Part shown: in pieces, positions 9,012 to 20,546 of the stretch
How the letters are laid out: each line of letters begins with the position of its first letter
Numbering within the stretch: the first letter of the stretch is position 1
Assembly: GCF_040712085.1 (NCBI RefSeq)
Contig: NZ_JBFCVK010000005.1
Coordinates: 62,001-126,000, forward strand
DNA length: 64,000 nt
Reading direction: 5' to 3'
Source of the DNA: Aquibaculum sediminis
GTDB lineage: Bacteria; Pseudomonadota; Alphaproteobacteria; Kiloniellales; DSM-21159
Notes under the pieces: generated by a model
Databases searched by the model: none
Told to the model about the DNA's origin: nothing
What the model saw: only the letters and a program-made list of their open reading frames with translations
Position numbers and translations under genes: made by a program

Positions 9012-10091
9012 CTAGTAGGGGAAGGGCCAGCGGCGCAGCTTCTCCTTGCCGATCTGCCAGAGTCGCGCGAGCCCGTTCGGCTCGACGATCAGGAAGAAGA
9101 TGATCATGGCGCCGAAGATCATGAACTCCAGGTGCGCGATCAGATCCACCGGCAGGCGCAGACCAACCATGGCCGGAAGGTTGCTGAGTGCAATCGGCAG
9201 AAGGACGATGAAGGCCGCCCCCAGGAAGGAACCCAGGATCGAGCCCAAGCCACCGATGATGATCATGAAGAGCACCTGGAAGGAGCGCGTGACCTCGAAG
9301 GCCAGCGCCTCGACCGACGCGGTGTACATGAAGGCCCAGGCCGCCCCGGAGATGCCGATGAAAAAGGAGGACACGGCAAAGGCGGAAAGCTTCGCCGCCA
9401 TCGGGCGGATGCCGATGATCTCTGCCGCGATATCCATGTCGCGGATGGCCATCCAGGCACGCCCCAGGGCGCTGCGTACCAGGTTCTTCGCCACCAGAGC
9501 CAGCACTGCCGTGAAGCATAACAAGAAGAGGTATTTGTTCACCGGCGTGGCCTCGATGCCGGTGACGTAGAAATTGCCGAAGATCGCACGCGGCGGCGCA
9601 GTGATGACGCCGGCCGGGTTGTAGTTCGTCCACCAGGGATTCTGAGTGAACATCCAGATCAGGAAGAACTGCGCCGCCAGGGTGGCAATTGCGAGATAGA
9701 AACCCTTGATCCGCAGCGAGGGAATGCCGAAGGCAATTCCCACCAGCGCCGTACCGAACCCGGCCAGGAGGAAGATCAGCAGGATGTTCACCTCAGGCAT
9801 CCAGGTGGTCAGCTTGAAGGTGAAGAAGGCGCCGCAGGCCATGAAGCCGCCCGTGCCCAGGCTGACCTGTCCGCAATAGCCGGTCAGGATGTTGAGCCCG
9901 ATGGCCGCGATCGAGAAGACCAGGAAGGGCACCAGGATCGAGTTCAGCAGGTAGTTCGTGGCGATGAAGGGGACCACCAGCAAGGCGAAGAGGAAGATGA
10001 TCAGGACACCGATCCGATCCTGCCGGATGGGGAAGATCGCCTGATCCGAGGCGTAGTCCGATTTGTACTGGCCGGCTTCGCGGTAGAACAT
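9012..10091 (-). CDS. livM: ABC transporter permease, LivM type
   Basis: A 359-residue integral membrane permease of the branched-chain amino acid family. The conserved cytoplasmic loop that contacts the ATPase is visible as GRAWMAIRDMDIAAEIIGI, and the region GYCGQVSLGTGGFMACGAFF is a family hallmark. The N-terminus (MFYREAGQYKSDYASDQ) forms a short cytoplasmic leader before the first membrane segment. It starts 4 bases after livH ends, so the two permeases are co-translated. It is expected to form the heterodimeric channel with LivH. Confidence 0.88.
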   Translation of the reverse strand: MFYREAGQYKSDYASDQAIFPIRQDRIGVLIIFLFALLVVPFIATNYLLNSILVPFLVFSIAAIGLNILTGYCGQVSLGTGGFMACGAFFTFKLTTWMPEVNILLIFLLAGFGTALVGIAFGIPSLRIKGFYLAIATLAAQFFLIWMFTQNPWWTNYNPAGVITAPPRAIFGNFYVTGIEATPVNKYLFLLCFTAVLALVAKNLVRSALGRAWMAIRDMDIAAEIIGIRPMAAKLSAFAVSSFFIGISGAAWAFMYTASVEALAFEVTRSFQVLFMIIIGGLGSILGSFLGAAFIVLLPIALSNLPAMVGLRLPVDLIAHLEFMIFGAMIIFFLIVEPNGLARLWQIGKEKLRRWPFPY

Positions 10092-10095
10092 CGCC

Positions 10096-11103
10096 TCAGA
10101 CCCTTTCGATGATCTTCTCGCCGAACAGGCCCTGGGGCCTGACCAGCAGGAACAGCATGGCGAGCACGTAGGCGAACCAGTCCTGGATCGCGCTGCCGAT
10201 GTAGGTCGACAGGAAGACCTCGGCGATCTGCTCCCCCGCTCCGATGATCAAGCCGCCGACGATGGCGCCGGGAATGGAGGTCAGGCCGCCCAGGATCAGC
10301 ACCGGCAGGGCCTTCAGCGCGATGAGGGCCAGGGTGAACTGCACGCCCATCTTGCTGCCCCACATGACGCCGGCGACCAGCGCCACGATGCCTGCAACCG
10401 ACCAGACGATGGCCCAGATTGTCTTGAGCGGAATGCCTACGGACAGCGCCGCCTGGTGATCGTCGGCAACAGCACGCAGGGCACGGCCGATGCGCGTCTT
10501 CTGGAAGAAGATCGCCAAAATCGCCACAAGGGCACCGCCGACCAACGCCGCGATCACATCGAACTGGCTGACCAGGATGCCACCGTCGAAAGTTTCCTCG
10601 AAGAGGAAGATCGGCGTGCGCGGAATGCCGATATCGAGCTGCTTAACGTCCGAGCCCCACAGGGTCTGCCCGAAGCCATCCAGGAAATAGAAGATGCCGA
10701 TGGTCGCCATGAAAAGGATGATGTGCGGCTGGTTGACCAGCGGGCGCAGCACGACCCGTTCGATCACCATGGCTAGCAGCACCATGACGCCGGCGGTTAC
10801 GAGGAAGGCCAGGGTCCAGTGCAGCCCCCAGCCCATCAATCCCACCATGGTGAGCGCGGCAAAGAGCACCATGGAACCCTGGGCGAAGTTGAAGACGCTG
10901 GAGGCCTTGAAGATCAGCACGAAGCCGAGCGCCACGAGCGAGTACATGACGCCTTGCAGCGTCCCCGCAATCAGCACTTCCAGGAAGTAGCCCCAGTTGA
11001 AGAAAAGATTGGGATCGATGGCGCTGATGCCCTGCAGCAGCAGCCCGAGACCGATGATTGCCGCGGGCGGGATGATCAGCCAGGGCAGGATCCTCATTGG
11101 CAC
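10096..11103 (-). CDS. livH: ABC transporter permease, LivH type
   Basis: A 335-residue membrane permease of the branched-chain amino acid family, with NFAQGSMVLFAALTMVG near the N-terminus and the coupling loop RALRAVADDHQAALSVGI. The start is GTG at 11103, about 10 bases after GGGAGGG. An ATG two codons later is possible but poorly spaced. The gene lies 16 bases after livG and 4 bases before livM. Together they form the membrane channel of the importer. The N-terminal extension before the first conserved segment is somewhat longer than in E. coli LivH. Confidence 0.88.
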   Translation of the reverse strand: MPMRILPWLIIPPAAIIGLGLLLQGISAIDPNLFFNWGYFLEVLIAGTLQGVMYSLVALGFVLIFKASSVFNFAQGSMVLFAALTMVGLMGWGLHWTLAFLVTAGVMVLLAMVIERVVLRPLVNQPHIILFMATIGIFYFLDGFGQTLWGSDVKQLDIGIPRTPIFLFEETFDGGILVSQFDVIAALVGGALVAILAIFFQKTRIGRALRAVADDHQAALSVGIPLKTIWAIVWSVAGIVALVAGVMWGSKMGVQFTLALIALKALPVLILGGLTSIPGAIVGGLIIGAGEQIAEVFLSTYIGSAIQDWFAYVLAMLFLLVRPQGLFGEKIIERV

Positions 11104-11119
11104 GGTATTTGTCCCTCCC

Positions 11120-11971
11120 TCAGTGCCCGACGCCGAGGTAGGCGCGAATCACCTCCTCGTCGCGGCGCACTTCATCCGGCGGCCCGTCGGCCAGTTTGCG
11201 CCCATAGTCGAGCACCACCACCCGGTCGGAGATATCCATGACCACGCCCATGTCGTGCTCGATCAGCGCGATGGTGGTGCCGAACTCCTCGTTCACGTCG
11301 AGCACGAAGCGGCACATGTCCTCCTTCTCCTCGACATTCATGCCGGCCATTGGCTCGTCGAGCAGCAGCAGTTCCGGCTCCATGGCCAGGGCACGAGCCA
11401 GTTCCACCCGCTTCTGCAGCCCATAGGGCAAGCGACCCACCGGGGTCTTGCGGATGGCCTGGATCTCCAGGAAATCGATGATGCGTTCGCAGAATTCGCG
11501 GTGGCGGATTTCCTCGCGCTGATTGGGGCCCCAATAGATGGCCTGCAACAGCATGTTGGTGCGCATTTTCAGCAGCCGCCCGGTCATGATGTTGTCCAGG
11601 GTCGACATGCCCTTGAACAGCGCCACGTTCTGGAAGGTGCGGGCGATGCCCTGCTTGGCGGCGTTGTGGGGGCGCATCTTGCGGCGCACCTTCCCCTTGT
11701 AGGTGATGGTGCCTTCCTGGGGATGGTAAAAGCCATTGATAACGTTGAGCATCGATGTCTTGCCGGCCCCGTTCGGGCCGATGATGGCCCGGATCTCGCC
11801 CTTGCGGATGTCGAAGGAGATGTGGGTCAGCGCCTTCACCCCACCGAAGGCAAGCGAGATGTCCTTCACCTCCAGCAGGACCTCGTCGAACACGCGCGCG
11901 GTGCTTTGCGTCACGCCACCATCCTCTTGTCGGTTCTGGTTCGTGGCCGGGGAGGTCGCAACAGCACTCAT
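11120..11971 (-). CDS. livG: ABC transporter ATP-binding protein, LivG type
   Basis: A 283-residue ATPase with Walker A GPNGAGKTS, Walker B LLLLDEP (followed by MAGMN), and the LivG-typical C-terminal ending YGRKLADGPPDEVRRDEEVI. The signature motif is degenerate: LPYGLQKRVELARAL occupies the place of LSGGQ, as is common in LivG proteins. The ATG at 11971 overlaps the stop of the upstream acyl-CoA synthetase as ATGA. It forms the ATPase pair with LivF in this operon. Confidence 0.88.
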   Translation of the reverse strand: MSAVATSPATNQNRQEDGGVTQSTARVFDEVLLEVKDISLAFGGVKALTHISFDIRKGEIRAIIGPNGAGKTSMLNVINGFYHPQEGTITYKGKVRRKMRPHNAAKQGIARTFQNVALFKGMSTLDNIMTGRLLKMRTNMLLQAIYWGPNQREEIRHREFCERIIDFLEIQAIRKTPVGRLPYGLQKRVELARALAMEPELLLLDEPMAGMNVEEKEDMCRFVLDVNEEFGTTIALIEHDMGVVMDISDRVVVLDYGRKLADGPPDEVRRDEEVIRAYLGVGH

Positions 11972-13947
11972 TCCGCAGCCTGCCGGATCGCGGGTTGTGC
12001 GGGCGGGAAGGTCTCCACATCGGCGATCGTCAGGTCGCCGTCGAGCCGGCCCTTGCGGCCATCCTCGAAGGTCACTTCGACGGAGGCGTGCACTTCGGTA
12101 CGACCGTCGTAGAGTGCCGCGATCAGGTCTGCATAGCGCTCATTGACGATGCGCCGGCGCACCTTGCGCGTGCGGGTCAGCTCACCGTCATCGGCGTCCA
12201 GTTCCTTGTGCAGCACCAGGAAGCGCCGCACCTGGGAGCCGGCGAGCTTGCTGTCCTGCGCCAGATCCCGGTTCACCTGCTCCACATTCTCGCCAATGAC
12301 CGCGTAGAGCTCGGGCAAGGCCGTCAGTTCCTGATAGCTGCCGTACTGGATGGAGTTGCGCTCCGCCCAGTTGCCGACGGCCTCCATATCGATGTTGATG
12401 AAGGCGGTGGCGAAGGGCCGCTCGTGACCGAAGACCACGGCCTCCTTGATGAAGGGAAAGAACTTCAGCTTGTTCTCGACATACTTGGGCGCGAAGAGGC
12501 TGCCATCCTGCATCCGCCCCACGTCCTTTGCCCGGTCGATGATCTTGAGATGACCGGTGGCCTCGTCGAAGAAGCCGGCATCGCCGGTACGCACATAGCC
12601 GTCCGGGGTCAGCGCCTCGGCGGTGTTCTCCTCGTCCTTGTAGTAGCCCTGGAACTGGCCGGGCGACTTGAAGAGGACCTCGCCGCCCTCCTCGATGCGG
12701 ATATCCACATTGGGGATCGCCGGTCCCACGGTGTCTGCGAAGATGGCGCCGTCGGGCTGGGCTGTGACGTAGAGGAAGGCTTCCGTCTGACCGTAAAGCT
12801 GTTTCAGGTTCAGCCCGATGGAGCGGTAGAAGGAAAAGAGGTCGGGGCCGATGGCCTCGCCTGCCGTATAGGCCACTCGGATGTTCGAGAAACCGAGCAC
12901 ATTCTTCAGGGGCCCATAGATCAGCACCTCACCCAGGGCATAGTGCAACCGGACGAGCAAAGGCACCTGCTCCCCATTGAGGATCTTCTCGCCATGGCGC
13001 TTGGCCAGGGCGATGAAGTGGTGGAACAGGGCACGCTTCATGCGCCCGGCATCCTCCATGCGGATCATGACCCGGGTCAGCAGGTTCTCGAAGACCCGCG
13101 GTGGGGCGAAATAGAAGGTCGGTCCGATCTCGCGCAGGTCCTGCTCCACCGTGTCGGCGCTCTCAGGACAGGCCATGCAGAATCCGGCCACCAGGCCTTG
13201 CGCATAGTTGAGATAGTGGTCGCCCACCCAGGCAGGCGGCAGATAGGCCAGCACCTGGTCCCGATCGTTCAGGTGATCGAAGGCCACGGTGTCGCGCGCC
13301 GCGTTGATGCAGCCTGCGGCGGTCAGCACCACGCCCTTCGAGCGGCCGGTGGTGCCGGAGGTATAGAGAATGACGGAGATGTCGCTTCCCGCGCCGGCGG
13401 CCACGGCCTGCTCGTAGAAGTCGGGATGCGCCTTGAGGAAGGTTTGACCTTCCTTCTGTACCGCCTCGTAGTCATGCAGGAAGGGCTGGTCGTAATTCCG
13501 CAGGCCGCGGGGATCATCGTAAATGATCGTCTCCAGCGTGCGGCAGCGATCCTTCAGTTCCAGGAGCTTGTCCACCTGCTCCTGATCCTCGACCACCGCG
13601 AACCGCGCTTCGGCGTGGTCGAGGACAAAGGCCATCTCCTCGGCCACCGAGTCCTGGTAGAGCGGCACCGGCACGCAGCCCAAGGCTTGCGCGGCCGTCA
13701 TGGCCCAGTAGAGGCGCGGGCGATTGTCGCCGACGATGGCCACCCTCTCGCCACGCTGCAGTCCCAGCGCCGCCAGGCCACAAGCGAAATCCCGGACTTC
13801 GGCGGCAACCTCCTTCCAGGTCGAGGTCTGCCAGATACCGTAATCCTTCTCGCGCATCGCCGGACGGTCGCCACGGACCTCAACGTGATGGGCGAGCAGC
13901 TTTGGAAAGGTATCGAGCGACTCCGGCGGCAGACTTGCTGTGCTCAT
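11968..13947 (-). CDS. Long-chain-type acyl-CoA synthetase (AMP-forming)
   Basis: A 659-residue AMP-dependent synthetase/ligase. I chose the start at 13947 (MSTASLPPES), preceded by GGGAGGGGG, over an upstream ATG at 14007. It carries the P-loop VILYTSGTTGRSKGVV, the adenylate motif GQTEAFLYV and the hinge DGYVRTGDAGFFDE with DRAKDVGRMQDG. These place it in the FAA1/FadD15-like group. It activates a carboxylic acid with ATP to an acyl-adenylate and then acyl-CoA. As the first gene of the operon with livGHM, a binding protein, livF and a PaaK-like ligase, it probably activates what the transporter brings in. Confidence 0.85.
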   Translation of the reverse strand: MSTASLPPESLDTFPKLLAHHVEVRGDRPAMREKDYGIWQTSTWKEVAAEVRDFACGLAALGLQRGERVAIVGDNRPRLYWAMTAAQALGCVPVPLYQDSVAEEMAFVLDHAEARFAVVEDQEQVDKLLELKDRCRTLETIIYDDPRGLRNYDQPFLHDYEAVQKEGQTFLKAHPDFYEQAVAAGAGSDISVILYTSGTTGRSKGVVLTAAGCINAARDTVAFDHLNDRDQVLAYLPPAWVGDHYLNYAQGLVAGFCMACPESADTVEQDLREIGPTFYFAPPRVFENLLTRVMIRMEDAGRMKRALFHHFIALAKRHGEKILNGEQVPLLVRLHYALGEVLIYGPLKNVLGFSNIRVAYTAGEAIGPDLFSFYRSIGLNLKQLYGQTEAFLYVTAQPDGAIFADTVGPAIPNVDIRIEEGGEVLFKSPGQFQGYYKDEENTAEALTPDGYVRTGDAGFFDEATGHLKIIDRAKDVGRMQDGSLFAPKYVENKLKFFPFIKEAVVFGHERPFATAFINIDMEAVGNWAERNSIQYGSYQELTALPELYAVIGENVEQVNRDLAQDSKLAGSQVRRFLVLHKELDADDGELTRTRKVRRRIVNERYADLIAALYDGRTEVHASVEVTFEDGRKGRLDGDLTIADVETFPPAQPAIRQAAE

Positions 13948-14449
13948 CGCACCCCCTCCCGCGATGAAGCATCGCCATCCGCGCGATATAAGCGCAGCGC
14001 GACGCACCGCTCAAAGGGCATGGCTGCACGATCGTCAGCGACCATCGCTGGGGTCTCCCCGAAAGCCTCTAGTTCTCCCTGTCTACGCACTGCGCCGGCG
14101 CCTGTTTCTATCGTAGCGCTTGCAGCGAGCACGCGGCTCCATGAGCCAAGTCCATGCTAGCGCCCTCATTTCTCAGCGCAATAGGGAGTTTTCACATAAA
14201 CAGCCGTCCGCCACATCGCGCGCGTTCCGATCGTCTCTGATCGGCGGGCCTTGGCTGCACGAGCCGGAGGGCGTATATATCCGCACACTTCAAGACAGCG
14301 GTTTCCCGCCGACATGGTCGCTACCGGTCGCGGGGCGCTAGCCCGATATCGTTTCGCTGCTCAGATGAGCGTTATCGGTGGAAGCGACCCAGAATCGCCG
14401 GTCCCGGCGCGGCTCCCCGTGCCGACCGGCACGGCATAGGAGAGATCCG
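13948..14449. promoter_or_regulatory. Divergent intergenic region between the LIV operon and acnA
   Basis: About 500 bases without a convincing gene. It must hold the promoters of two divergent units. A 7-bp inverted repeat CCGTGCC/GGCACGG (14417-14434) lies just upstream of the acnA ribosome binding site AGGAG and could be an operator or leader structure. I see no tRNA, no riboswitch and no clear sigma-70 box. Confidence 0.4.
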
Positions 14450-17134
<2,685 letters not shown>

Positions 17135-17160
17135 GTCTTCGTATCAGGTGCTGAAACGGC

Positions 17161-17190
17161 AACGGCCCGGCTGTCATCAGCCGGGCCGTT
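17161..17190. terminator. Terminator hairpin between acnA and the convergent methyltransferase gene
   Basis: A perfect 13-bp stem (AACGGCCCGGCTG paired with its complement) around a TCAT loop, placed 26 bases after the acnA stop and before the stop of the convergent gene. There is no clear T-run on either side, so a bidirectional barrier is inferred from the position and stem strength. Confidence 0.65.
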
Positions 17191-17226
17191 GTGATTCAGG
17201 GACGCATTGTTCGGCGCTTGGCGGCC

Positions 17227-17736
17227 CTACAGCCAGCGCCGCACCCGTTGCCGGTAGTCTTCGTACTCCTGGCCGAAACGCCGGGCGAGGTAGCGTTCTT
17301 CGCGCAGCACCACGCCCCGGTGCAGCAGCAGACCCAGCAGCGGCAGAACGAGCAGCGGCCAGAGGCTGTCCGCCAGCAGTCCGCTGGATGCCTGTAACAG
17401 CAGCAGGCCCAGGTACATGGGGTTGCGGGTGTAGCGGTAGACGCCGCCGGTGGCCAGGCGCCGCGTGGGTTTCCAGGGCTCAGCCGGGGTTTGAAGCCGC
17501 CGGAAGGCGCGCAGCGCCGAGAGTGCACCGAAGGCCGCAGCCAGGATTAACCCGAAACCAAGCGGCAGCCGCAGCCATGCGCTCAGGCCACCGCCGAGGC
17601 CCAAAGGCAGAGCCCAGTGCAGCAGAGCGGAGAGTGCCAGCGCACCGGCGAACAGCAGCGGCGGCGGCGCGATCACGCCCGCCGTGCTGCGGTCGACGGC
17701 GGTCTGCTGCCGCTGTTGCCGCTGCCGACGCGCCAT
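17227..17736 (-). CDS. Isoprenylcysteine carboxylmethyltransferase/PEMT-like membrane methyltransferase
   Basis: A 169-residue membrane protein with about four hydrophobic segments and the ICMT/PEMT signature GVYRYTRNPMYLG followed near the end by REERYLARRFGQEYEDYRQR. These motifs bind S-adenosylmethionine in phospholipid and isoprenylcysteine methyltransferases. Bacterial members have varied or unknown substrates. The start is 8 bases after the moaA stop, so the two are probably cotranscribed, although no functional link with molybdopterin is obvious. The N-terminus is Gln/Arg-rich. Confidence 0.72.
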   Translation of the reverse strand: MARRQRQQRQQTAVDRSTAGVIAPPPLLFAGALALSALLHWALPLGLGGGLSAWLRLPLGFGLILAAAFGALSALRAFRRLQTPAEPWKPTRRLATGGVYRYTRNPMYLGLLLLQASSGLLADSLWPLLVLPLLGLLLHRGVVLREERYLARRFGQEYEDYRQRVRRWL

Positions 17737-17744
17737 GGCGCCGA

Positions 17745-18785
17745 TCAGCCGCCGGTGGTGCTCATATGCCGGGCCGCCACGCCGTGCGTTCCCTGCTCTC
17801 GGTCGATGATGAAGTCATGCCCCTTGGGCTTGCGCGAGATGGCCTCGCGGATCGCCTGCTCTACAGCCTCATCGGCTTCACTGGCGCGCAGGGGTGCCCG
17901 CAGGTCGGCCGCATCCTCCTGTCCCAAGCACATGAAGAGCGTGCCGGTGCAGGTCAGGCGCACGCGGTTGCAGCTTTCACAGAAGTTGTGCGTGAGCGGC
18001 GTGATGAAGCCGATGCGTCCCCCGGTTTCCCGGCAGGAGAAATAACGCGCCGGGCCGCCGGTACGATGGCTGCTCTCATCCAGCGTCCAGCGGGTCTGCA
18101 GTTCCCGCCGCACCTCGGTCAGGGGCCAGTACTGATCCAGGCGCAGCTCGGGTCCGATATCGCCCATGGGCATGACCTCGATGAAGGTGAGATCGAAGCC
18201 CTCCCGGCCGCACCAGGCAACCAGGTCGTGGATTTCCTTGTCGTTCACGCCTTTCAGGGCAACGGCATTGATCTTGACCTGGAGCCCGGCCTGCTTGGCC
18301 GCTTCCAGCCCCTGCATCACCTTGTCGAACTTGCCCCAGCGGGTGATCGCCTTGAACTTGTCCGGGTCGAGCGTGTCCAGGGAGACGTTGATGCGGCGCA
18401 CGCCGGCCTTGTAGAGCTGGTCGGCATAGCGGCTGAGCTGGCTGCCGTTCGTGGTCAAGGTCAGCTCCTCCAGGCCGCCGCCGTCGAGGTGTCGCCCCAG
18501 CCGATCGAAAAGCCACATGATGTCGCGCCGCACCAGGGGCTCTCCGCCAGTGATCCGCAGCTTGCGCACGCCCAGGCGCACGAAAGAGCTGCACAGGCGA
18601 TCCAGCTCTTCCAGGCTCAGGATCTCCGCCTTGGGCAGGAAGGTCATGTCTTCCGACATGCAATAGGCGCAACGGAAGTCGCAGCGATCGGTCACCGATA
18701 CGCGGAGATAGGTGATGGCGCGCGCGAAGGGGTCGATCAACGGCGCTGCCGGCGTGCCAGCGGAATCAAGCATGGAGCCTCGCAT
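17745..18785 (-). CDS. moaA: GTP 3',8-cyclase (molybdenum cofactor biosynthesis MoaA)
   Basis: A 346-residue radical-SAM enzyme for the first step of molybdenum cofactor synthesis, turning GTP into 3',8-cyclo-7,8-dihydro-GTP with MoaC downstream in the pathway. The N-terminal cluster is C35-x3-C39-x2-C42 (CDFRCAYC) and the C-terminal cluster is in FCESCNRVRLTCTG with a third Cys in FMCLG. The protein ends in the catalytically important GG. An alternative start lies at 18773. No other moa genes are in the window. Confidence 0.93.
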   Translation of the reverse strand: MRGSMLDSAGTPAAPLIDPFARAITYLRVSVTDRCDFRCAYCMSEDMTFLPKAEILSLEELDRLCSSFVRLGVRKLRITGGEPLVRRDIMWLFDRLGRHLDGGGLEELTLTTNGSQLSRYADQLYKAGVRRINVSLDTLDPDKFKAITRWGKFDKVMQGLEAAKQAGLQVKINAVALKGVNDKEIHDLVAWCGREGFDLTFIEVMPMGDIGPELRLDQYWPLTEVRRELQTRWTLDESSHRTGGPARYFSCRETGGRIGFITPLTHNFCESCNRVRLTCTGTLFMCLGQEDAADLRAPLRASEADEAVEQAIREAISRKPKGHDFIIDREQGTHGVAARHMSTTGG

Positions 18786-18902
18786 TTCTCTCCGTGGTGG
18801 CGCTGCCGGTTCGAAGCCTGCAGCGTTCTTTCCATTCGAATATAACGCTTCTGTCTGGAGATTTCTTCCCTAAAATCATCAGGGGCTTGGGCGTGGGCGC
18901 CG

Positions 18903-19256
18903 CTACTCCTCCTCGATCAGCCGCAACAGGGCCTCGATGTGTTCCGGCGGCAACTCGGCAATGCGCTCGGCCAGACGGTTGGCGAGCAGGGTGGCGCGGG
19001 GGTCGAGATTGGCCGTATCGACCGTCACGCGCGGGTGCGACAGGTCAGCCAGGCGCTGCAACGCTTCCGCCTCGTCCCAAATGATGCCGAGATACTGGCA
19101 GACGCGATGCACGAAACGTCGGTTCGGCCGGCTGCGATAGCCCCGCTCCAGGGCGGAGAGATAGGCCGGCGTCACGCCCAGCCCGGCGGCCATCTCGCCC
19201 AGCGCCAGCCCGCGTTCGCGCCGCAGTTCGCGCAGCCTGGCGCCGAAGGGCGTCAT
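18903..19256 (-). CDS. XRE-family transcriptional regulator
   Basis: A 117-residue protein with an N-terminal Cro/CI-type helix-turn-helix (about residues 5-60, GEMAAGLGVTPAYLSALERG) and an acidic C-terminus. Its ATG overlaps the smr stop as ATGA. It is the last gene of the lutABC-smr-xre unit, so it may autoregulate that operon, but its targets are unknown. In many alphaproteobacteria a similar small XRE gene accompanies the Smr gene, supporting a conserved pair. Confidence 0.8.
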   Translation of the reverse strand: MTPFGARLRELRRERGLALGEMAAGLGVTPAYLSALERGYRSRPNRRFVHRVCQYLGIIWDEAEALQRLADLSHPRVTVDTANLDPRATLLANRLAERIAELPPEHIEALLRLIEEE

Positions 19257-19846
19257 CCTCGCTCCTTGTCGCGTTGGCGCCGGAGCAGGAGATAGAGCGC
19301 GCCCTGGCCGCCATGCTCCGGGCGGGCATGGTCGAACGCGAGAATCTTGTCGCGCATGCCGGCTTGGTTGAGCCAGAGCGGCACCTGGCGGCGCAGCACG
19401 CCGGCCTCGCCGCCGCGTCCCTTGCCGGTGATGACCAGAATACAGCGCCGGCCGAGCGCCGCCGACCGAGTGACGAAACCGGAAAGCGCCGCGTGGGCGT
19501 CCGCCTGGGTCATGCCGTGCAGATCCAGCCGGGCCTCGATGGGCAGCCGGCCTCGTCGCATGCGCTGGGCCTTGCGTTTGTCCAGCCCTGCCACATCTCC
19601 GTGGCTGAGTTCCGGCACTGCGGGTGGCCGCACCTTGGCGGGCAGCAGCGCACCCCGGGCTGTGGAGTTCTTCAGATCCGGTCGTCGTTCGCCGGGCGCC
19701 TGGGCCGGAACCGTTGCGGGCGCCTCCGCTTCAACCGCGCGGAGTCGGGACCTTAGCGGCTTGGCATCACGGGTGATGTGGCGCCACAGCCGGAGGTCCT
19801 CCTCGCTGGGCCGGCCCGGCCTGGAGCTTCTGCGCGCGGATGCCAC
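19253..19846 (-). CDS. Smr (MutS2 C-terminal-like) domain protein
   Basis: A 197-residue protein ending in an Smr domain: LDLHGMTQADAHAALSGFV and VITGKGRGGEAGVLRRQVP. Smr domains are nucleases acting on RNA or branched DNA, and the LDLHG and TGKG motifs are intact. The proposed start is GTG at 19846 (VASARRSSRPGRPSEEDLRL), with GGGGG about 9 bases upstream. The frame continues into lutC but without family sequence. It lies 13 bases after lutC and overlaps xre by four bases. Its physiological role is unknown. Confidence 0.78.
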   Translation of the reverse strand: MASARRSSRPGRPSEEDLRLWRHITRDAKPLRSRLRAVEAEAPATVPAQAPGERRPDLKNSTARGALLPAKVRPPAVPELSHGDVAGLDKRKAQRMRRGRLPIEARLDLHGMTQADAHAALSGFVTRSAALGRRCILVITGKGRGGEAGVLRRQVPLWLNQAGMRDKILAFDHARPEHGGQGALYLLLRRQRDKERG

Positions 19847-19859
19847 AAGCCAAAGCCCC

Positions 19860-20546
19860 CTAAGCCGGCTCTGTCCCGTCCTCGACGAGGACGACGTGCA
19901 GGCGACGCGGGCCGTGGGCGCCAAGTTGCAGTTGCTGCTCGATGTCGCCGGTTCGTGAGGGTCCCGTGATCATGTTGACCGTGCGCGGCATCGTGCCGTC
20001 GTGGACCTCCCGCAGGCGATCCCAGACCTCTTCATAGGCACCGGCGACCTGTTCGGCGCGCAGCACCACGACATGGGTTTCCGGCAGGAAGTTGAGCGTG
20101 GTCGGCGTCTGCGGTCCGGAATGCAGCACCAGGGTGCCCGTCTCCGCCACCGCCGCGAAGGCTGGCGTCACGGAAACGCGGTCATTCGGCGCCGCCCGCC
20201 CCTCGGACAGCTCGAACATCGGCACCTTCTCCGCCCAGGGCAGTGCCTGCAGATCCGGATGCGGAGCAAGCCGGGCCTGAAGCGGCAGATTGCACTGGCG
20301 CAGATAGTCCGCAACGGCGCCCGGCACATCCTCGGCCGCGGCGACGCGGGCCACGGTGGCGTTCGCCCCCTCCGCCTGGCTCACGAAGAGCTGCAGCAAG
20401 GCCTCCCCCGAGAGCTGGCCACGCTGCGGGACCGTGCCGCGCACACGGCTGCGCAGGCGGGCTTCCACCGCCGCCTCCGCACCGTCGCCGGGCTGACGCT
20501 TGAGGAAGCGGCGCAGGCCGCCGAAGATCGCTTCGCGGCCGCTCAT
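19860..20546 (-). CDS. lutC: Lactate utilization protein C (LUD domain)
   Basis: A 228-residue LUD-domain protein (MSGREAIFGGLRRFLKR start) with the family ending NMITGPSRTGDIEQQLQLGAHGP. LutC works with LutA and LutB as the iron-sulfur L-lactate oxidase complex that converts L-lactate to pyruvate and feeds electrons to the respiratory chain. The ATG at 20546 overlaps the lutB stop as ATGA. The longer frame upstream overlaps lutB out of register and is not coding. Confidence 0.87.
   Translation of the reverse strand: MSGREAIFGGLRRFLKRQPGDGAEAAVEARLRSRVRGTVPQRGQLSGEALLQLFVSQAEGANATVARVAAAEDVPGAVADYLRQCNLPLQARLAPHPDLQALPWAEKVPMFELSEGRAAPNDRVSVTPAFAAVAETGTLVLHSGPQTPTTLNFLPETHVVVLRAEQVAGAYEEVWDRLREVHDGTMPRTVNMITGPSRTGDIEQQLQLGAHGPRRLHVVLVEDGTEPA

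Noticed and set aside
11995..14160. Long plus-strand frame (721 codons)
   Set aside because: Antisense shadow of the acyl-CoA synthetase gene.
14417..14434. Inverted repeat upstream of acnA considered as an iron-regulatory or riboswitch structure
   Set aside because: A 7-bp stem alone is not enough to identify any known regulatory RNA or operator.
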